64,000 bases of DNA from NCBI RefSeq assembly GCF_001625215.2, contig NC_030385.2, positions 30,653,598 through 30,717,597 on the forward strand, written 5' to 3'. Both the position numbers and the translations under genes were made by a program. The notes below the pieces were generated by a model. It was given only the letters and a program-made list of their open reading frames with translations. It did not search any database and was not told the DNA's origin. The stretch comes from Daucus carota subsp. sativus (Eukaryota; Streptophyta; Magnoliopsida; Apiales; Apiaceae). Shown piece by piece: positions 19,208-36,428 of the stretch (position 1 is its first letter; each line of letters begins with the position of its first letter).

Positions 19208-20713
19208 ATGGGGTCTTCATTAAGTTGTTGCAGTGATGAGAAAGTCGAAGAAGGGTGCTTAAATTTAATTACTCTGGAATCAGCTTACTTTTTGTATGTA
19301 CTATTTTTTTTGTGCGCATAATTCATCATTTGTGTGTGGAATTTTTGTAGGATTTCATCACCAGTGGATGGTCCCTGGAGAATTTTTACCTACAAAGAGT
19401 TGAATGTGGCAACTAATGGATTTAGTGAGGAGCACAAACTTGGAGAGGGAGGATTCGGAAGCGTTTACTGGGGAAAAACCTCTGATGGACTTCAGGTGAC
19501 TATGTAAAATGATTTCATTTGTCTACTTAATGTTGTTCCCTATTGACAGTAATGAATCAGTGCCTCTTAAAACCCCCTACCTCCTGTTATTAAAGTATTA
19601 CCGGTTTGACTTCCTCATTGTCTTTTTCCTTTTACTATCTGAATGTGTGTAGATAGCTGTAAAGAAGTTGAAATCTATGAATTCAAAAGCAGAGATGGAA
19701 TTCGCTGTGGAGGTTGAAGTTTTAGGAAGGGTACGACACAAGAATTTATTGGGGCTTAGGGGCTACTGTGCGGATGCTGACCAGCGCCTAATTGTGTATG
19801 ATTACATGCCCAACCTCAGTTTGTTATCTCATCTACACGGCCAGTTTGCCACTGATGTTCAGTTAGATTGGAAGAAAAGAATGAAGATTGCTATTGGTTC
19901 TGCTGAAGGTTTGGTGTAAGTTTTTGTTTCTGTTAGTTGTATTGTTTTACATATCTTCCAGGACACTAAGAAATGTACACAAGTTCAAACTTAATTATTT
20001 GTTTTTGTGAACTTATTGGTAGGTATTTGCACCATGAAGTGTCACCCCACATCATCCACAGAGATGTAAAGGCTAGTAATGTGTTACTTGATTCAAATTT
20101 CGAGCCACTAGTTGCTGATTTTGGATTCGCCAAGCTTATTCCAGATGGTGTTAGCCACATGACCACTCGAGTCAAGGGAACATTAGGATACCTTGCACCA
20201 GAATATGCAATGTGGGGAAAGGTTTCTGAGAGTTGTGATGTGTATAGTTTTGGGATCCTACTACTAGAGATCTTCACTGGAAGAAAGCCAATTGAGAAGC
20301 TCCCTGGTGGTGTCAAAAGGACAATAACTGAATGGGCGGAGCCACTGATCACAAAAGGAAAATTCAAAGATATTGTTGATCCAAAACTTCGTGGGAATTT
20401 TGATGAAAATCAGCTAAAACAATGCATCAATGCTGCAGCCTTGTGTGTACAGAGTGAACCGGATAACAGGCCTACAATGAAAGAAGTGGCTGAGTTGCTC
20501 AAAGGATATCAAGGTAAAGGAGGTGGAATGGCTACAACAAAGATGAGGCTTAATAGTGTCAAGTACAAGGAAGAACTTATGGCACTTGATGATCAAAGTA
20601 GTGATGAGGATGGTGGTTATGATGAGAGCCGAAGTGCTTATGGCGTCTTTGGCGCCATGGAGGTGCAGAGGATGCAAGATCCGTATAGGCGACCTTATGG
20701 TGATCGCAGATAA
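19208..20713 (+). CDS. PTI1-like receptor-like cytoplasmic kinase
   Basis: Four exons: 19208-19254, 19351-19495, 19653-19915 and 20023-20713, all GT-AG, giving 381 residues. N terminus MGSSLSCC fits N-myristoylation at Gly2 plus palmitoylation of Cys7/8, so membrane anchoring is likely. The kinase domain has the Gly loop GEGGFGSV (47-54), catalytic Lys68 in [13 protein letters not shown] (164-171; RD kinase), DFG (184-186), GTLGYLAPE in the activation segment and [11 protein letters not shown]. The Ser/Asp-rich tail ends in [11 protein letters not shown]. It closely resembles the Arabidopsis At3g15890 group of PTI1-like RLCKs, whose pathway is poorly defined. Expected protein Ser/Thr kinase at the plasma membrane. 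No missing catalytic residues. Confidence 0.93.
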
Positions 20714-22260
20714 AAAATTGGTCTAGGGACTGAAGATGAGAAGCTGGAAATTACATTACACATGATTTAATTCATGCAGGAAAACTATGAGCATACTGCT
20801 ACCTACTAAACTAGTTACTTTTCGCTATTTTTACATATATTGTTACTATATATTGAAGTTCATCATGTTTTTAAGAACATGCAATTTACTCTTGTACAGT
20901 GTGATTTTGTGTATTTCTGTTTTAATGTTTCAGTGATGCTAATGACTTGAGTCCTGAAACAACAACAAACTGGCCCCTAAATAAAATACTAACAAACTTC
21001 CTCATGAAATAATGTGTGTCATCTTTACTTAGCACTTAGCAGAGTAGCATGATAACAGACAATTATGGTTCATTTGTTATAGCTAAGTTATTGTATTCTA
21101 CAAATGACATATTTGAATAAAAGACAACCCTTTCAGTCTTTCTTTAAACCTAACACATTATATTGCTGGCAATTCACATAAGAGTCTCCAAAAGAAACAT
21201 AAGACATAGTTAAAGACGTTAGGATTTTGCATGCAAGTACTGTAAATTCTGAACTCGTTAAAATCTGATTCCTCCAACTAGTCACGTACATTTTCTGAAA
21301 TTCATAATCTCACTCAGGATATAAGCTTCTGGTATTTCTTTTTACTTTTAATTTGGCGCATATCATAAATACTAGACTCTATGGATACACAATTTTGAAA
21401 AATTATAAACATTTTAAAACACCATAATTTTCTTAATCAGTGATCAAACTATTCAATCTCTTTCTATCGTCATTAGCCCTTCTGTCGGAACCGAACACTA
21501 AAAACAACTCAAAATTATTCTAATTAAATTAAATTTGAATGTTTAAAGTTCTTTCAACTCCATTTTTTCAAAATTTAGTTCTACAAAATAAGCTTTATAA
21601 GAATATATATATATCAAAAAAATAAAATTATAATAAAAACCTCTATGATTTTATATAATTTGTACAACAGTTACTTGAATCCAAAACTTATCACTCTATA
21701 ATAATGTATTTCTCGATTTAACCTCTCTCTTTTCATTTAGAAGGGGAATCTAATTCAGATTTCACGAAAATAATTATATTTTATAAATTTTAATGAACTG
21801 TAAGTAGTTTGACTTTATATGTAGTATACGCGTATAGTATAGCGGATTCGAAATAAAATTTCATTGAATTGATATAATGGATTTAACTTTCAAAATCTAG
21901 ATGGATTTCTAATAAAAATAGAATAGAGAAAAGTGTCATAAAATTGTATTTTATTAGATCTAAAATAATTCAGCAACTTTTGATATGATCAGATTTATCT
22001 AGATAATTTCAATTAAATATTCTCATATTTTTGAAGATAATTTAAAATACTAATTAAATAAATATTTTAAAATTCTGACCAGATTTCCTAAAATTACAAT
22101 ACATTTTTCACATTAATTATTATTAATTAAAATGGTATAAAACAAAATAAAGATTGTTGTAGTTTGAGCTTGATCTGCTTAATCTTGATTACGTTAAGTA
22201 GCCCACACTCCAATTGACTAAACAAACAAACAAAACAGAGCAACCCTCTCGCCCCAGCCC
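20714..22260. other. Intergenic region, no gene seen
   Basis: 3' flank of the kinase, then AT-rich DNA. From about 22200 the sequence becomes CT-rich leader of the ARL1 gene. Confidence 0.4.
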
Positions 22261-22301
22261 AGATCAACACCGCTTCACAACACCTCTCCTTTCCTCCTTC
22301 A

Positions 22302-22393
22302 GTAAGTCACCTTGTATTTCATTTCTTTTATCTCTAACTTTTTCTTAAAATTCACTCTTATACTTGTAATTTTCCTAATCGGGTTGCAAACAG
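22302..22393 (+). other. Likely 5'UTR intron of ARL1
   Basis: GTAAGT follows CTCCTTCA and an acceptor TTGCAAACAG ends at 22393, about 100 bp before the ATG. Inferred from splice signals only. Confidence 0.4.
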
Positions 22394-22491
22394 GGTCAGG
22401 GTCGGGTCAGGTTTAGGGTTCTGCTCCACCCAATTATATGTACAATCACACCAACACAGATCCGATCTGATACGTGTAATTACTGCCTTAA

Positions 22492-26710
<4,219 letters not shown>

Positions 26711-27966
26711 ATTTTGAAACGAGAACTCAGGTTTCTTCTGCTGTGAGAAAGTGGTGCTACTGTTTGTTATGGGATAGAAAAGATGAAAAGAAGTTTCTTG
26801 TTATGTTAAGTGATTTTTTAGTATACTGCTGATAAAAATGACAGATATTTCATTGAATATAAGCATGCATCTGGTGTTTTTTGTTCTTGCTAATCCACTT
26901 TAGCTGTATCTAGCAAAGCTACTACCATCTTTATCTGATGTTTTGTAAGAATTTTTTTATCTAGGCCTCTTTATAATATAATTTCTGATTTACAGTAGTT
27001 TTTCTGTAAATGTGTAATAATTCCCACCACTTATCTGGCAAGCGGGCAACAGGAGAACAAAGTACATGCAGCAAGAATAAAATGTGTTGATTCACGCAAC
27101 TTGTATTCTCTCTTTTCTGACAAGCGGGCAACGGGAAAACAACGTATTTGCAACCCTATTGTTGTTTGTGGGTGGTTTATGGTGCTCCTAAAACTCTCAA
27201 GGTCACAAAAGTCAAAATCGTTTCATGATTGTTACAAGGTGAACAAAAAATGGTGTGAAAAACATTTGTGAATTTCGTAATAAGGGTCAGAGTCCCTGAA
27301 AATGATATATATGCAGGGATGTTATAGCATCCTTCAGCCTTCAGCTAGAAAATTATCTCATCGTAGGGTATATATAACAATGATATTTTCATTAGTTACA
27401 AATTTTTGTTTGAAAAGTGTCAAAAATTAATTAGTGAGACGGTTACTCTTTTACACCATATAATATGTTTAAAAAGTTAAAGACGAACAATTTTGAGAGT
27501 GAAGGAGTAACATTATTTAAATATAGTGGTCAGCATTTTTTTTTTGTCACATTTAACTCTGATATCCAACAGTTAGTTACTTCAGTGACAAACAATAATC
27601 CCCCAAAATGACACGAACTGAAACATGAATGCCATTCTATACAACTTCATCACACCGAAAGGAACTTAAAGATGCTCAGCATGGCACCAAGTCACTAACA
27701 ACATAGTATACAATTTCATTATACGAAAAGGAAAACATTGAGGAATAATTTGCACAATTATGCATAAATTAACATCCATTTTTTTTATTATAATTCAAAA
27801 TATTTACTTGACCGAGAAAACCACATTGTCCGACCGACTGCCAAAGTTTCTGATATCTAAGCATCATACATTATTACTAACTGCCAAAGTTTCTGATATC
27901 TAAGCATCGTACATTATTACTAAGCACTATGACTCATGCTGATGGCAGCGAAATTTCCTCATATTT
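26711..27966. other. Region between convergent ARL1 and xylose isomerase 3' ends
   Basis: No gene seen. CAAGCGGGCAAC(A/G)GGA occurs twice (~27040 and 27123). A 43-bp unit starting CTGCCAAAGTTTCTGATATC is tandemly repeated twice at 27838-27923, just before the xylose isomerase stop codon. Confidence 0.5.
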
Positions 27967-30900
27967 CTACAGAGCAGACTGGAAAATCATTTCAGCTAGT
28001 TCCTGCAAAAATCCACCCCACCTTGGAATTAACACTTATAATAGTTCAATTCAAGTACGAATGCGAAACTACTACAAAAAGACACAAATATCTCTCCAAA
28101 GGATGCAACTAGTGCATATAGACTACCTCAAACATTAACGGGATCCATTCTAAATAGTTTTCAACTCGAATTTGTCAGGTACTTGCGAAATTATGCATAA
28201 TCATAGTTGCTTAACTATCAACCATAAGCAGTTACGCTAAAAGTCATTAAAGTCAAGCCTCGTGTTTGTTTAGACAGACCACTAGCAGAAACGCATTTAG
28301 TGCAAAGTCAAAGCGCAGCAAGTAAAAAACACTGCTTTGGTCACATAATACAACTTGATGAGTTCTTACCTGCTTGGCAGAAGGAACTTTGGGTTCTCCC
28401 CACTCCAGGACCTTTCGCTGAAGATACTCAAAATCAGCTTTTCCCGCCTTCAGGTAACATAAAAGAACCGGCATATCAGACAAGTCAGCATATCCGTTAT
28501 TGAGTGTATTTTTTGTATATATTACACATTTAATCACGGGAAGATGTAGAGGGAACAAAAGCAACCTACCTCTATCTGAGCTCCAACTTCATTGTCAAAG
28601 CTCTGATATCTCTTACGAACAAGGTCAGGCAAAGAGCCATCCTAGTCAAAAGCAAAAAAAACCCAGTTTAGTTTCTCACGAAAAAAGAAAGAAACAGTTG
28701 CAGTAGAGTGAGAAAAATCACCTCAATAATCTTTGCAACATTTCGCAAACCACGGGCCAGGGTATCCATGCCAGCAATATGAGCAATAAATAAGTCCTCA
28801 ACATCTGTGCTTTCTCTTCGCCTGATCATATAGACTCATTAGTGTCAGTATAGTCACCACTGAAGCTTTGCTGGTATTACAACATGAAGTAAATAACTAG
28901 TTTTTTTGTTTGTTTTTTATCACTTGAGAGTACTGGAAAAAATTCTTGTTCAGAGTTATTCAAAAATTAAGAAATGAACAAGGAACCACTTCAGAGGGTG
29001 ATTGGATAGCGGTAAGGGCTTATCCTTTATTGTCCCAGAGTCCTGGGTTCGACTATCATTTACCCCAAGAATTATTATTAGTACATATACTAATTTGCAT
29101 GCTCATAAGCCAACTTGTTAAAAAAAAATGTCGCTTCAAGACACGACTCACTAAATAAGTATACCATGCAACCATCAGTGACTCAGTGTAATAGCAGCAA
29201 CATGAAAGAATAATGCATTAAATTTACAAGGCAAGCAAACAGTTGTCAGAACTATATTGTTAATTAGCTAATTTAAAATGTTTACATTCATTGAGAAGTA
29301 ACTTACAATTTGGCATCAAAATTGAACCCTCCTGGTGACAACCCTCCCTGTAAGAGAAATAACAATACAGAGACATGTTAGTAAATTCCCAGCTTTTTAA
29401 GTATTCTTTGAGCCAAAAAAGGTATATAATGACATTCACTTACATTTCTAACAACACTGAGCATAACCAACGTAGCTTCACCTACATCCATCAAAAATTG
29501 ATCTGTATCCCAACCTGTGATTACAACAGCATCATATATTTAAGTTTTAGTTACCACTATAAAGAAGCACATCTCTTGAAGAATAAACATGCCACAGTGA
29601 AACCGTTACCAGTCTGAGGATCGCCACTATTGGCATCAATGTTTCCAAGCAAACCATTTATCCTTGCAGTTTCAAGCTCATGGTGGCAGCTACAAAAAAA
29701 TAGTGCCACTAAATCAGCCTCAGACCTTCAATTTTATTGCTTATACGGAGATGTAAACGTCTATATTATGTTTTAGACCAACATAGATTCGGAACATATC
29801 TACTACATAATGTTGCCCGATATTCATACTTTAGTTCAAGAATTAAAAATAGTTATCGAATTTCTAGAAGGATATAAAACAAGGATTTACGCATCAAATC
29901 AAATGTTCCTAATCACTACATTGAAGAGGGCATGATCACAAAATTTGCAATCATATAACTTTGTAATCTTAGACGGTTAAAACAAAACAAACAAGACAGT
30001 TAAAACAATTCTCCAATCTCACATTTTGTTGTACTTCAAATAGATTCTGACTTTATATATGGGTTGAATCTCTAATTGGATGATTTTTTGGATAACAATA
30101 ATGTCGTGCGAAGATCACAACAAATTGTAGGTGTACTTGTATTACTCCCTCAAAAAAAAGTGTTTCATTTGTTCTATATTTACTATCTAAGGTAGCCATT
30201 TTTGAGTGGTCCTGAGAAAAATGGTGTCATATTTGTCTTATTGCCATCAATTAAGCGTCGACTATTTTGAGGAACTACAAATTGCTGTATACTAAAGAAT
30301 GAAATTCTTTATACAAAATGAAGTTTAATAACTTTTACAGATATGATGAACTACAACGAGACACTGAATTTAGCTAGTTAACACCACAAACCTGTGACCA
30401 GAAAGGGTTGCATGGTTGCACTCAATGTTCAGTTTAAAGTCATCTGCAAATCAAAGAACAAATGATTAAACGGATATTTTACTTTTTAATCACAGTTCTT
30501 GCAAGTTGACTGCTATCCGAAAATTGCTTATCCTTTATCCAAGCAGACATGGCAAAGCAAGAAGAAAATTTAAGGCAAAATAAGAATAAGCAGAAAGGTG
30601 GTGTAACCTAAGCCTGAATGCTGACATCAAATAAATGAATTAGAAAAGTTAAATAAGGATCTAATACACTAAAAGAATTACATTTCCATCAACTTAAAAA
30701 GTATAAGATTCATCAGATTTCAATTGTTTTATAGTAATGCAAAAGGATATTTCCTGATCTGATCTCCCCAATTTATTTCATTAAGTATCTTACTGACCAC
30801 CTTTTAGAGATAATACTGGGAAAAGTTCACAAACTGGATTATCAAATAAAAACGGATAAATAAAAGTGTAACACAACAAGAGAGTTAGGTTTAATACCTA

Positions 30901-33443
30901 TAAGGCCATATTTGCGCAAGAAATTCGCTGAAGTTGCAGCATCCCAGTCATACCTGACACAACCAATATATGTAAAGAGAGAGAAATCTTAAAACATGCT
31001 ATAACAACCAGATAATCATATAAAATGCATACTGGTGTTTGGTAGGTTCTTGGGGCTTTGGTTCAATAAGAAGTGTCCCTGATGAGAAGCAGCAGTAACC
31101 AGATGTGAGTAGAAGCCTCAAATTTAAACTTACGATAATGGTGTCAGTGCAATTTATTTGGGTCTATAGGCCCATACTGGAGTTATTACTGGAACTTAGA
31201 GGTTTTGCTAATTATTGCTGCGAATGAGTTAGTTTGTGATGAAGGTTGTTTGTTCAAATTATGTAATGAGGATTTATGTTTTGTTGAACTCTTGTCCTTT
31301 CTGCTAGTTCTTTTGCGGAAAGAAAAAAAAAAGTTGCTAGTTTAGTGCCCACCCTAGTTTAAATCATTCTGCCTCTGTCACTGATAAAACTTATCTACTG
31401 TCATGCACTTCTAGTAGATAACTATGCAACTACTCTACCGCAGTTTTAGGCCTAAGAATTAGTAAACAGAATGATACCATTAAATCCTATTTTTTTCTTG
31501 TAGGCAACAGCAGCTTCAAAAAATCTAGCCTGCAAAAATTAGATAAAGAGAAACTCAAGTTACGGACTTTAAGTCATATAGATTGAAGATTTTTAAGAAT
31601 AAAGGGCATTGTTGAAAAAGTAAAGCACAGCTTTTACAAGAGTTAGAATCATTAGGATCATGAACTTGAAAGAAAAATAAATGCAGAAGTAGAATAGAAT
31701 TGCCATCAATTGAAAGAGGGGAAAGAATGTGACATCTAACCATATGATTAAGCTCTTTTTCCATATCAGTATTCAAGAGGGATTGATAACCCTCCCGACC
31801 ACCCCAGAAAACAAAATTTTCTCCTCCCAAATAATGTGTGACCTGTAACAAATGATGTTACGAATTCAACCTTATATGCAACTAACAGGACCATTTTTAA
31901 TTGCTAAAAAATCACTAACCTCCATAGCTTTTTTAACCTGGGCAGCACCATATGCATATACACCCAATTCAGGGCTGTTCACCGATACAGATAACCAAAT
32001 CATATTAGAATGCATTTTGGTTGCTAAGATGAGCATATGAGAACCATAAATACCTTGTAGCAGCACCATGCATATAGCGAGGATGCAAGAACAACTGAGC
32101 TGTGCCCCACAGAGGACGAATATTTGTACCCTAAACAAAAAACTATAATAAGAACAGGTTTTTCGAACTAGATACCACTTTGTACAAAACTAATCTACAT
32201 CAATATTATAGACTGTACATATTCAACATAATTTCATAAACATTGCAAGCAATATGATAAAAGAATTAGCTTCACTCATTTGCAATACCTGAAGCTCCTT
32301 TGCAAGGGCTACAACTTCATCCAGATTTGCGTTGGATTCCTGTGATCATCATAGAATGAGTTAAGATATCAAGACAAACTATCATCCAACAAATGAAGGT
32401 ATACTCAGTAAATCTATTATACAAGAAGCAATTTCCCTTGGTCCTGCTATATACCCAGTCTATCGAAAGTAGAATCGAACTGAAAAGTAATATGTTTAAA
32501 AAAGCTCCATGACAAAGTTGCAACACAAGGTATGTGCAATGATCCATTGAAGCACAATATGCATTTAAATCTACATACCTCCAGTGTTTTACCATCAGGA
32601 GCAATATCTCTGTCATGGAAGCACCACCTGTCTACTCCAAGCTTCTCCAAGAACTCAAAGTTTGCTCTCACTGCATCATCAATTTTTATGATTACAATAA
32701 CATCAACAAACTAGCTATATTTTAATTTCACGGGTTGATTTATGAATCTCTAACTTACTTCTCCTCTTTGCCATAGATATGGAATTAGTACCATCTTCCC
32801 ATGGCCAGACTTTTGTAGCTGAACCAAATGGATCGCCTCCTGTCCCACGGAACGTATGCCAAAATGCAACGCTGAATCGCATCCAATCCTGAAGTAAACA
32901 TGTAAATATTATCACAATTATGAGAAATCACAAATACAATTGTTTAAAAATATCAGGAAAAGTTAAAAGAAAAAAAAGAGCCTCAAGGCAAGAACCTTCA
33001 TCGTTTTCCCCAAAATCTCTTCATTGGCATTATACCATTTGAATGCCAGATGGTTCTTAGTAGAAGGCCCCTAAACATAAAAAAACATAAACAATTATAT
33101 CTTGATATGTAATCACATTTTCTGCCGTAAAATCTCAAAACTTTATCACCAAACAGCCTTATTACCTCATACTTAATCTTTGGAATGCCAGGAAAGAACT
33201 CCCCCTCCCAATCATCAGAATCACTACATTCACTACCAACATCAGCGGGACAAGTAGGTGGACCAACAGCAATCTGTGGACACAGTCAATTTTTCCAAAC
33301 AAATAAAATCAACCCCATCAAAAAAAAATCAAAACTTGTAATAATCACCAACAAAAAGCAATAATCTTTACCACTTTTGAAGGGATCACAAACAACCCTA
33401 CAAAAAACAGTAACAAAACACCACTCTTCATCATCTTTTTCAT
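27967..33443 (-). CDS. XYLA: Xylose isomerase
   Basis: Twenty exons, all GT-AG, from the ATG at 33443 to TAG at 27967: 33372-33443, 33166-33273, 32996-33070, 32759-32888, 32579-32670, 32289-32339, 32054-32130, 31920-31974, 31741-31842, 31478-31529, 31033-31078, 30898-30953, 30392-30443, 29610-29689, 29444-29514, 29307-29347, 28722-28821, 28570-28641, 28370-28447 and 27967-28002. Total 1446 nt, 481 residues, the usual plant length. Residues 1-~25 are a signal peptide ([19 protein letters not shown]). The TIM barrel carries [10 protein letters not shown] with the His147/Asp150 pair, IEPKP (Glu277, Lys279), IECNHA (Glu313, His316) and NIDANSGD...WDTD (Asp341, 352, 354), the expected metal sites. 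Interconverts D-xylose and D-xylulose. A 5'UTR intron is likely. No damage seen. Confidence 0.97.
28990..29135 (+). mobile_element. Possible SINE in xylose isomerase intron 16
   Basis: GGATAGCGGTAAGGGCTTAT resembles an A box and GGGTTCGACTATCATTT a B box of a tRNA-type promoter, about 30 bp apart. The unit ends in a run of nine A. It lies on the plus strand, antisense to the gene. No target-site duplication identified. Confidence 0.45.
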
Positions 33444-33673
33444 TATGATACACAAAACCCTGTAACATAAAAATCAAAACTTAAACACATAAGATAATAA
33501 TCAAACGAATATCAAGCCTATCAAGAATATAATAAAAACAAAAATTCCTTATTTTTTAATCGAACACCTTTCTGCACACACACATACATGTATCAAGATC
33601 AAGAAAAGATGAGAGAATTGATAATCGAACTAAATAATAACCCACAAGAAAAAAATAGGATAAGATGCATACC
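33444..33673 (-). other. Likely 5'UTR exon-intron junction of xylose isomerase
   Basis: On the minus strand a donor (ACATTACTG|GTATGC) at 33672 and an acceptor (TTATGTTACAG) ending at about 33463 would remove a 210-bp 5'UTR intron and leave GGTTTTGTGTATCATA before the ATG. Inferred from signals. Confidence 0.45.
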
Positions 33674-33735
33674 AGTAATGTAGAGCGTAAATTAGAGCAA
33701 CAAGAATTACACTACCGCAGCTCACAAGAACCCTG

Positions 33736-33742
33736 TTTTATA
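33736..33742 (-). promoter_or_regulatory. TATA box of xylose isomerase
   Basis: TATAAAA on the minus strand in GTGCTATAAAACAGG, about 65 bp upstream of the putative 5'UTR donor. Confidence 0.5.
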
Positions 33743-33991
33743 GCACTAGAGTACTTCTAGTTATTATGAGTCAAATCAGTTTCATAACACTTTATCTAAT
33801 TATACTATTTTAATAATGGTGTGATTATCATGATAAATACACGTCAGCAACGTCATCTTATCTATAGGGGAAATGCTATACCCTCTATATTTTTGCTAAT
33901 TTTCTTTCCGGTCGATAATGTTTGATAGATTCTATTTATTAATAATAATCGGATCTTGTTTTCACGTAAATTATTTAATTAAGATTAAGAT

Positions 33992-34713
33992 CATCGCACA
34001 TCGGAAAAAACCCTATAAACCCTAATTCTCTCTAGCCTCTAGCCTCTCTCTTGTCGTAGCCGTCTGGGGCTTCCATCGGTTTTCACCGGTGGAAAGCCCC
34101 AAATCACTTGATTGCTTTGTTTTTCTTTCTAGTTTTTGAATAATACATCTTCTCGAAAAACTTAGATCTAAAACCATCGGAGATTTCGCTGTCTCTCTTC
34201 CAAGCGGGTGAGTTTCGGTCTGATTTCTCTTGTTTTTGTGGTTCTATTTCGGATCTATTCTCGGAAGAATTCTTAGATCTAAAACCATCGGAGATTTCGT
34301 TGTCTTTCTTCTCTGTTTAAAGCGGGTGGATTTTCAGTCCGATTTCTCTTGTTTCTGTGGTTCTGCTCAGATCTAAGGTTGTTTTCTCTCCCTGGTGAGA
34401 GTTTTGTTTTTCGCTTCTTAATTGTAAGCGGGGTCTTGATTTGATGATGAAAGTTTGTATGGAATCGCCGTTTTGGTCGATAGCTCAAACGATAGCCCTG
34501 TTAGGGCATGATGAAGAGGGTACCAGTAATTCAACGAGGATGCATGAAGCGGGTACTTGTATTTGTATATACATTTTCTTCAAAATATCGTTTAACTGTC
34601 TCTTTATGAGAACAGGCGATTGCAAATTACTGTTTGTTCGACTCGATCATTGGTGTAGATGCCGTATGGCTTTTTATTATTAAAATTAACACCTTTGTTT
34701 CAAAAAAAAAAAA
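33992..34713 (+). mobile_element. Poly(A) retroposon with tandem 5' monomers
   Basis: Flanked by the direct repeat AAGATTAAGAT (33981-33991 and 34714-34724) and ending ACCTTTGTTTC plus a run of A. These are marks of target-primed reverse transcription. The 5' part is leader-like (ACCCTAATTCTCTCTAGCC) and holds a hairpin GGGGCTTCCATCGGTTTTCACCGGTGGAAAGCCCC. It also has two ~110-bp tandem units beginning CTTAGATCTAAAACCATCGGAGATTTCG (34161 and 34271). No ORF for reverse transcriptase. Probably a non-autonomous LINE derivative. Confidence 0.7.
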
Positions 34714-34886
34714 AAGATTAAGATATTTATTTAGAATAAGATACTTGCTTGTATTGTCACTCGAGAAAATTTTTAATATTTGAGTTTTAGAAATATAGTA
34801 TAGAAAATTGATTTATTAGTCTAAATATTATAAATGATATAATAATATCTCAAAAGTTCTGTTTTTTAAATTCAACTCATGCGACA

Positions 34887-35247
34887 CAGTGTTACAGAGA
34901 TCGGGAATCGGACCTAATCGGTTGAGTTACCGATTCAAGGATTAATCGGAAATCGGGGACTAATCGGAGGATTAATCGGAGTGAAAATCAAATTTATTTT
35001 AATATTAAAATATTATTTAATATTTAATTATTATTATATTAGCTATTTAGTAACTAATATATTTATTATATCCATAAACTCTATAATTATTCATATTAAA
35101 AGTAATATAGTATTTTAAATTTTAATAATTTATCATATATACTTTGATTAAGAAATATATATAAGGATTAATCGGATTTCAAAAATCGAATCGGCGGCCG
35201 ATCTTTCAGGAGATTAATCGGTTGAATTGGGGATTTTTAGAACACTG
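34887..35247. mobile_element. hAT-like MITE rich in AATCGG
   Basis: CAGTGTT and AACACTG ends, flanked by ATGCGACA and ATGCTACA (7 of 8 match). Subterminal parts are dense with TTAATCGG/GAATCGG; AT-rich core. 361 bp. Confidence 0.75.
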
Positions 35248-35298
35248 ATGCTACACGTAGAAAGATATATAAAATGGAGATCAGTTATATAATAATAT

Positions 35299-35854
35299 AG
35301 GGTTAATTATCAAGCTGGTCACTGAAGTGGGCTTAATGTATCAAATTGGTCACTGAACTCAAAACGGTATCAAGATGGTCACTGAAGTGACCATAAATAT
35401 CAAACAGGTACCTTGAAATATAAGTTCAAGCAGTAAAAATATTATTTATAATATTTTACACATTATTTTTGAATGTTACCAAAACAAAGTAAAAGGTTAT
35501 GACTTCTACTATTTATGATAATATATTAAGATTTTATCAAGTTTATTTATTATTTATTTTTAATTAAAACAAAGAAAATAACTATATAATAAAATATAAA
35601 TAATAAATAAACTTGATAAAATATAAATATATTATTTTAAATACTAGAAATCATAACCTTTTAGTTGGTTAGGGTAACATTTAAAAATAATGTGTAAAAC
35701 TTTATAGATAATATTTTTACTGCTTGAACTTATATTTCAAGTTACCTGTTTGATATTTATGGTCACTTCAGTGACCATTTTGATACCGTTTTGAGTTCAG
35801 TGACCAACTTGATACATTAAGCCCACTTCAGTGACCAACCTGATAATTAACCCT
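35299..35854. mobile_element. Long-inverted-repeat (Mutator-like) MITE
   Basis: AGGGTTAATTATCA(A/G)G(C/G)TGGTCACTGAAGTGGGCTTAATGTATCAA is repeated inverted at the right end, and the arms extend to nearly 250 bp each. Flanked by AATAATAT on both sides. The arms contain several GGTCACTGAA words. Non-coding, 556 bp, able to fold into a long hairpin. Confidence 0.85.
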
Positions 35855-36033
35855 AATAATATATTTTAATATTATTTGTGTTGTATTTTCTTATTTAAAT
35901 TCATCATATATTTTCACAGAACTTATTCCCGGTACACCTTTATAAATTGAGGAGTCCGTGGCTTTCAGGATGTCAGCGGGGTGATTGAGATCATGGGGTC
36001 ATTATCAACTGAAAAGAACCGTATGCCGTGTAA

Positions 36034-36428
36034 GAGCATCTCCAACCATCTAAAATCCTTGGATAAAAAGTGAGCTGACATATTTAAAATAAAAAAAATT
36101 AGCCAACAGCTTCAAAAACTCAACTCCAACCATGCTCACCTGTTGTCTATAAATTTAGCCAACCTCCTATGGATGGCTAAATTTGTCGAACCTCTACAGG
36201 TCTGTAAGAAAATCTGTAGGAAGATTGTACATCATTTATTACCATATTAAACTGATATATTCTATTTTAACAATTTAAAATATTAATAACATACTATTTT
36301 TAAATTATAGCCAATCAATATAGCCAGTACCATTGAAGCAAAATGTTTTGCAGGTTCAGCAAATTTTACATAATGTCTTGCAGGTCCAATTTAGCCAATA
36401 ATAATAGCCAACGCCGTTGGAGATGCTC
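36034..36428. mobile_element. Tourist-like MITE (395-bp family), copy 2
   Basis: GAGCATCTCCAACCATCTAAAATCC at the left and CCGTTGGAGATGCTC at the right, flanked by TAA. Same length and orientation as the copy at 14178-14572, with scattered substitutions. Confidence 0.9.

Noticed and set aside
28990-29135. Functional tRNA gene
   Set aside because: A- and B-box-like words are present, but I see no cloverleaf and the unit ends in an A run, which fits a SINE better.
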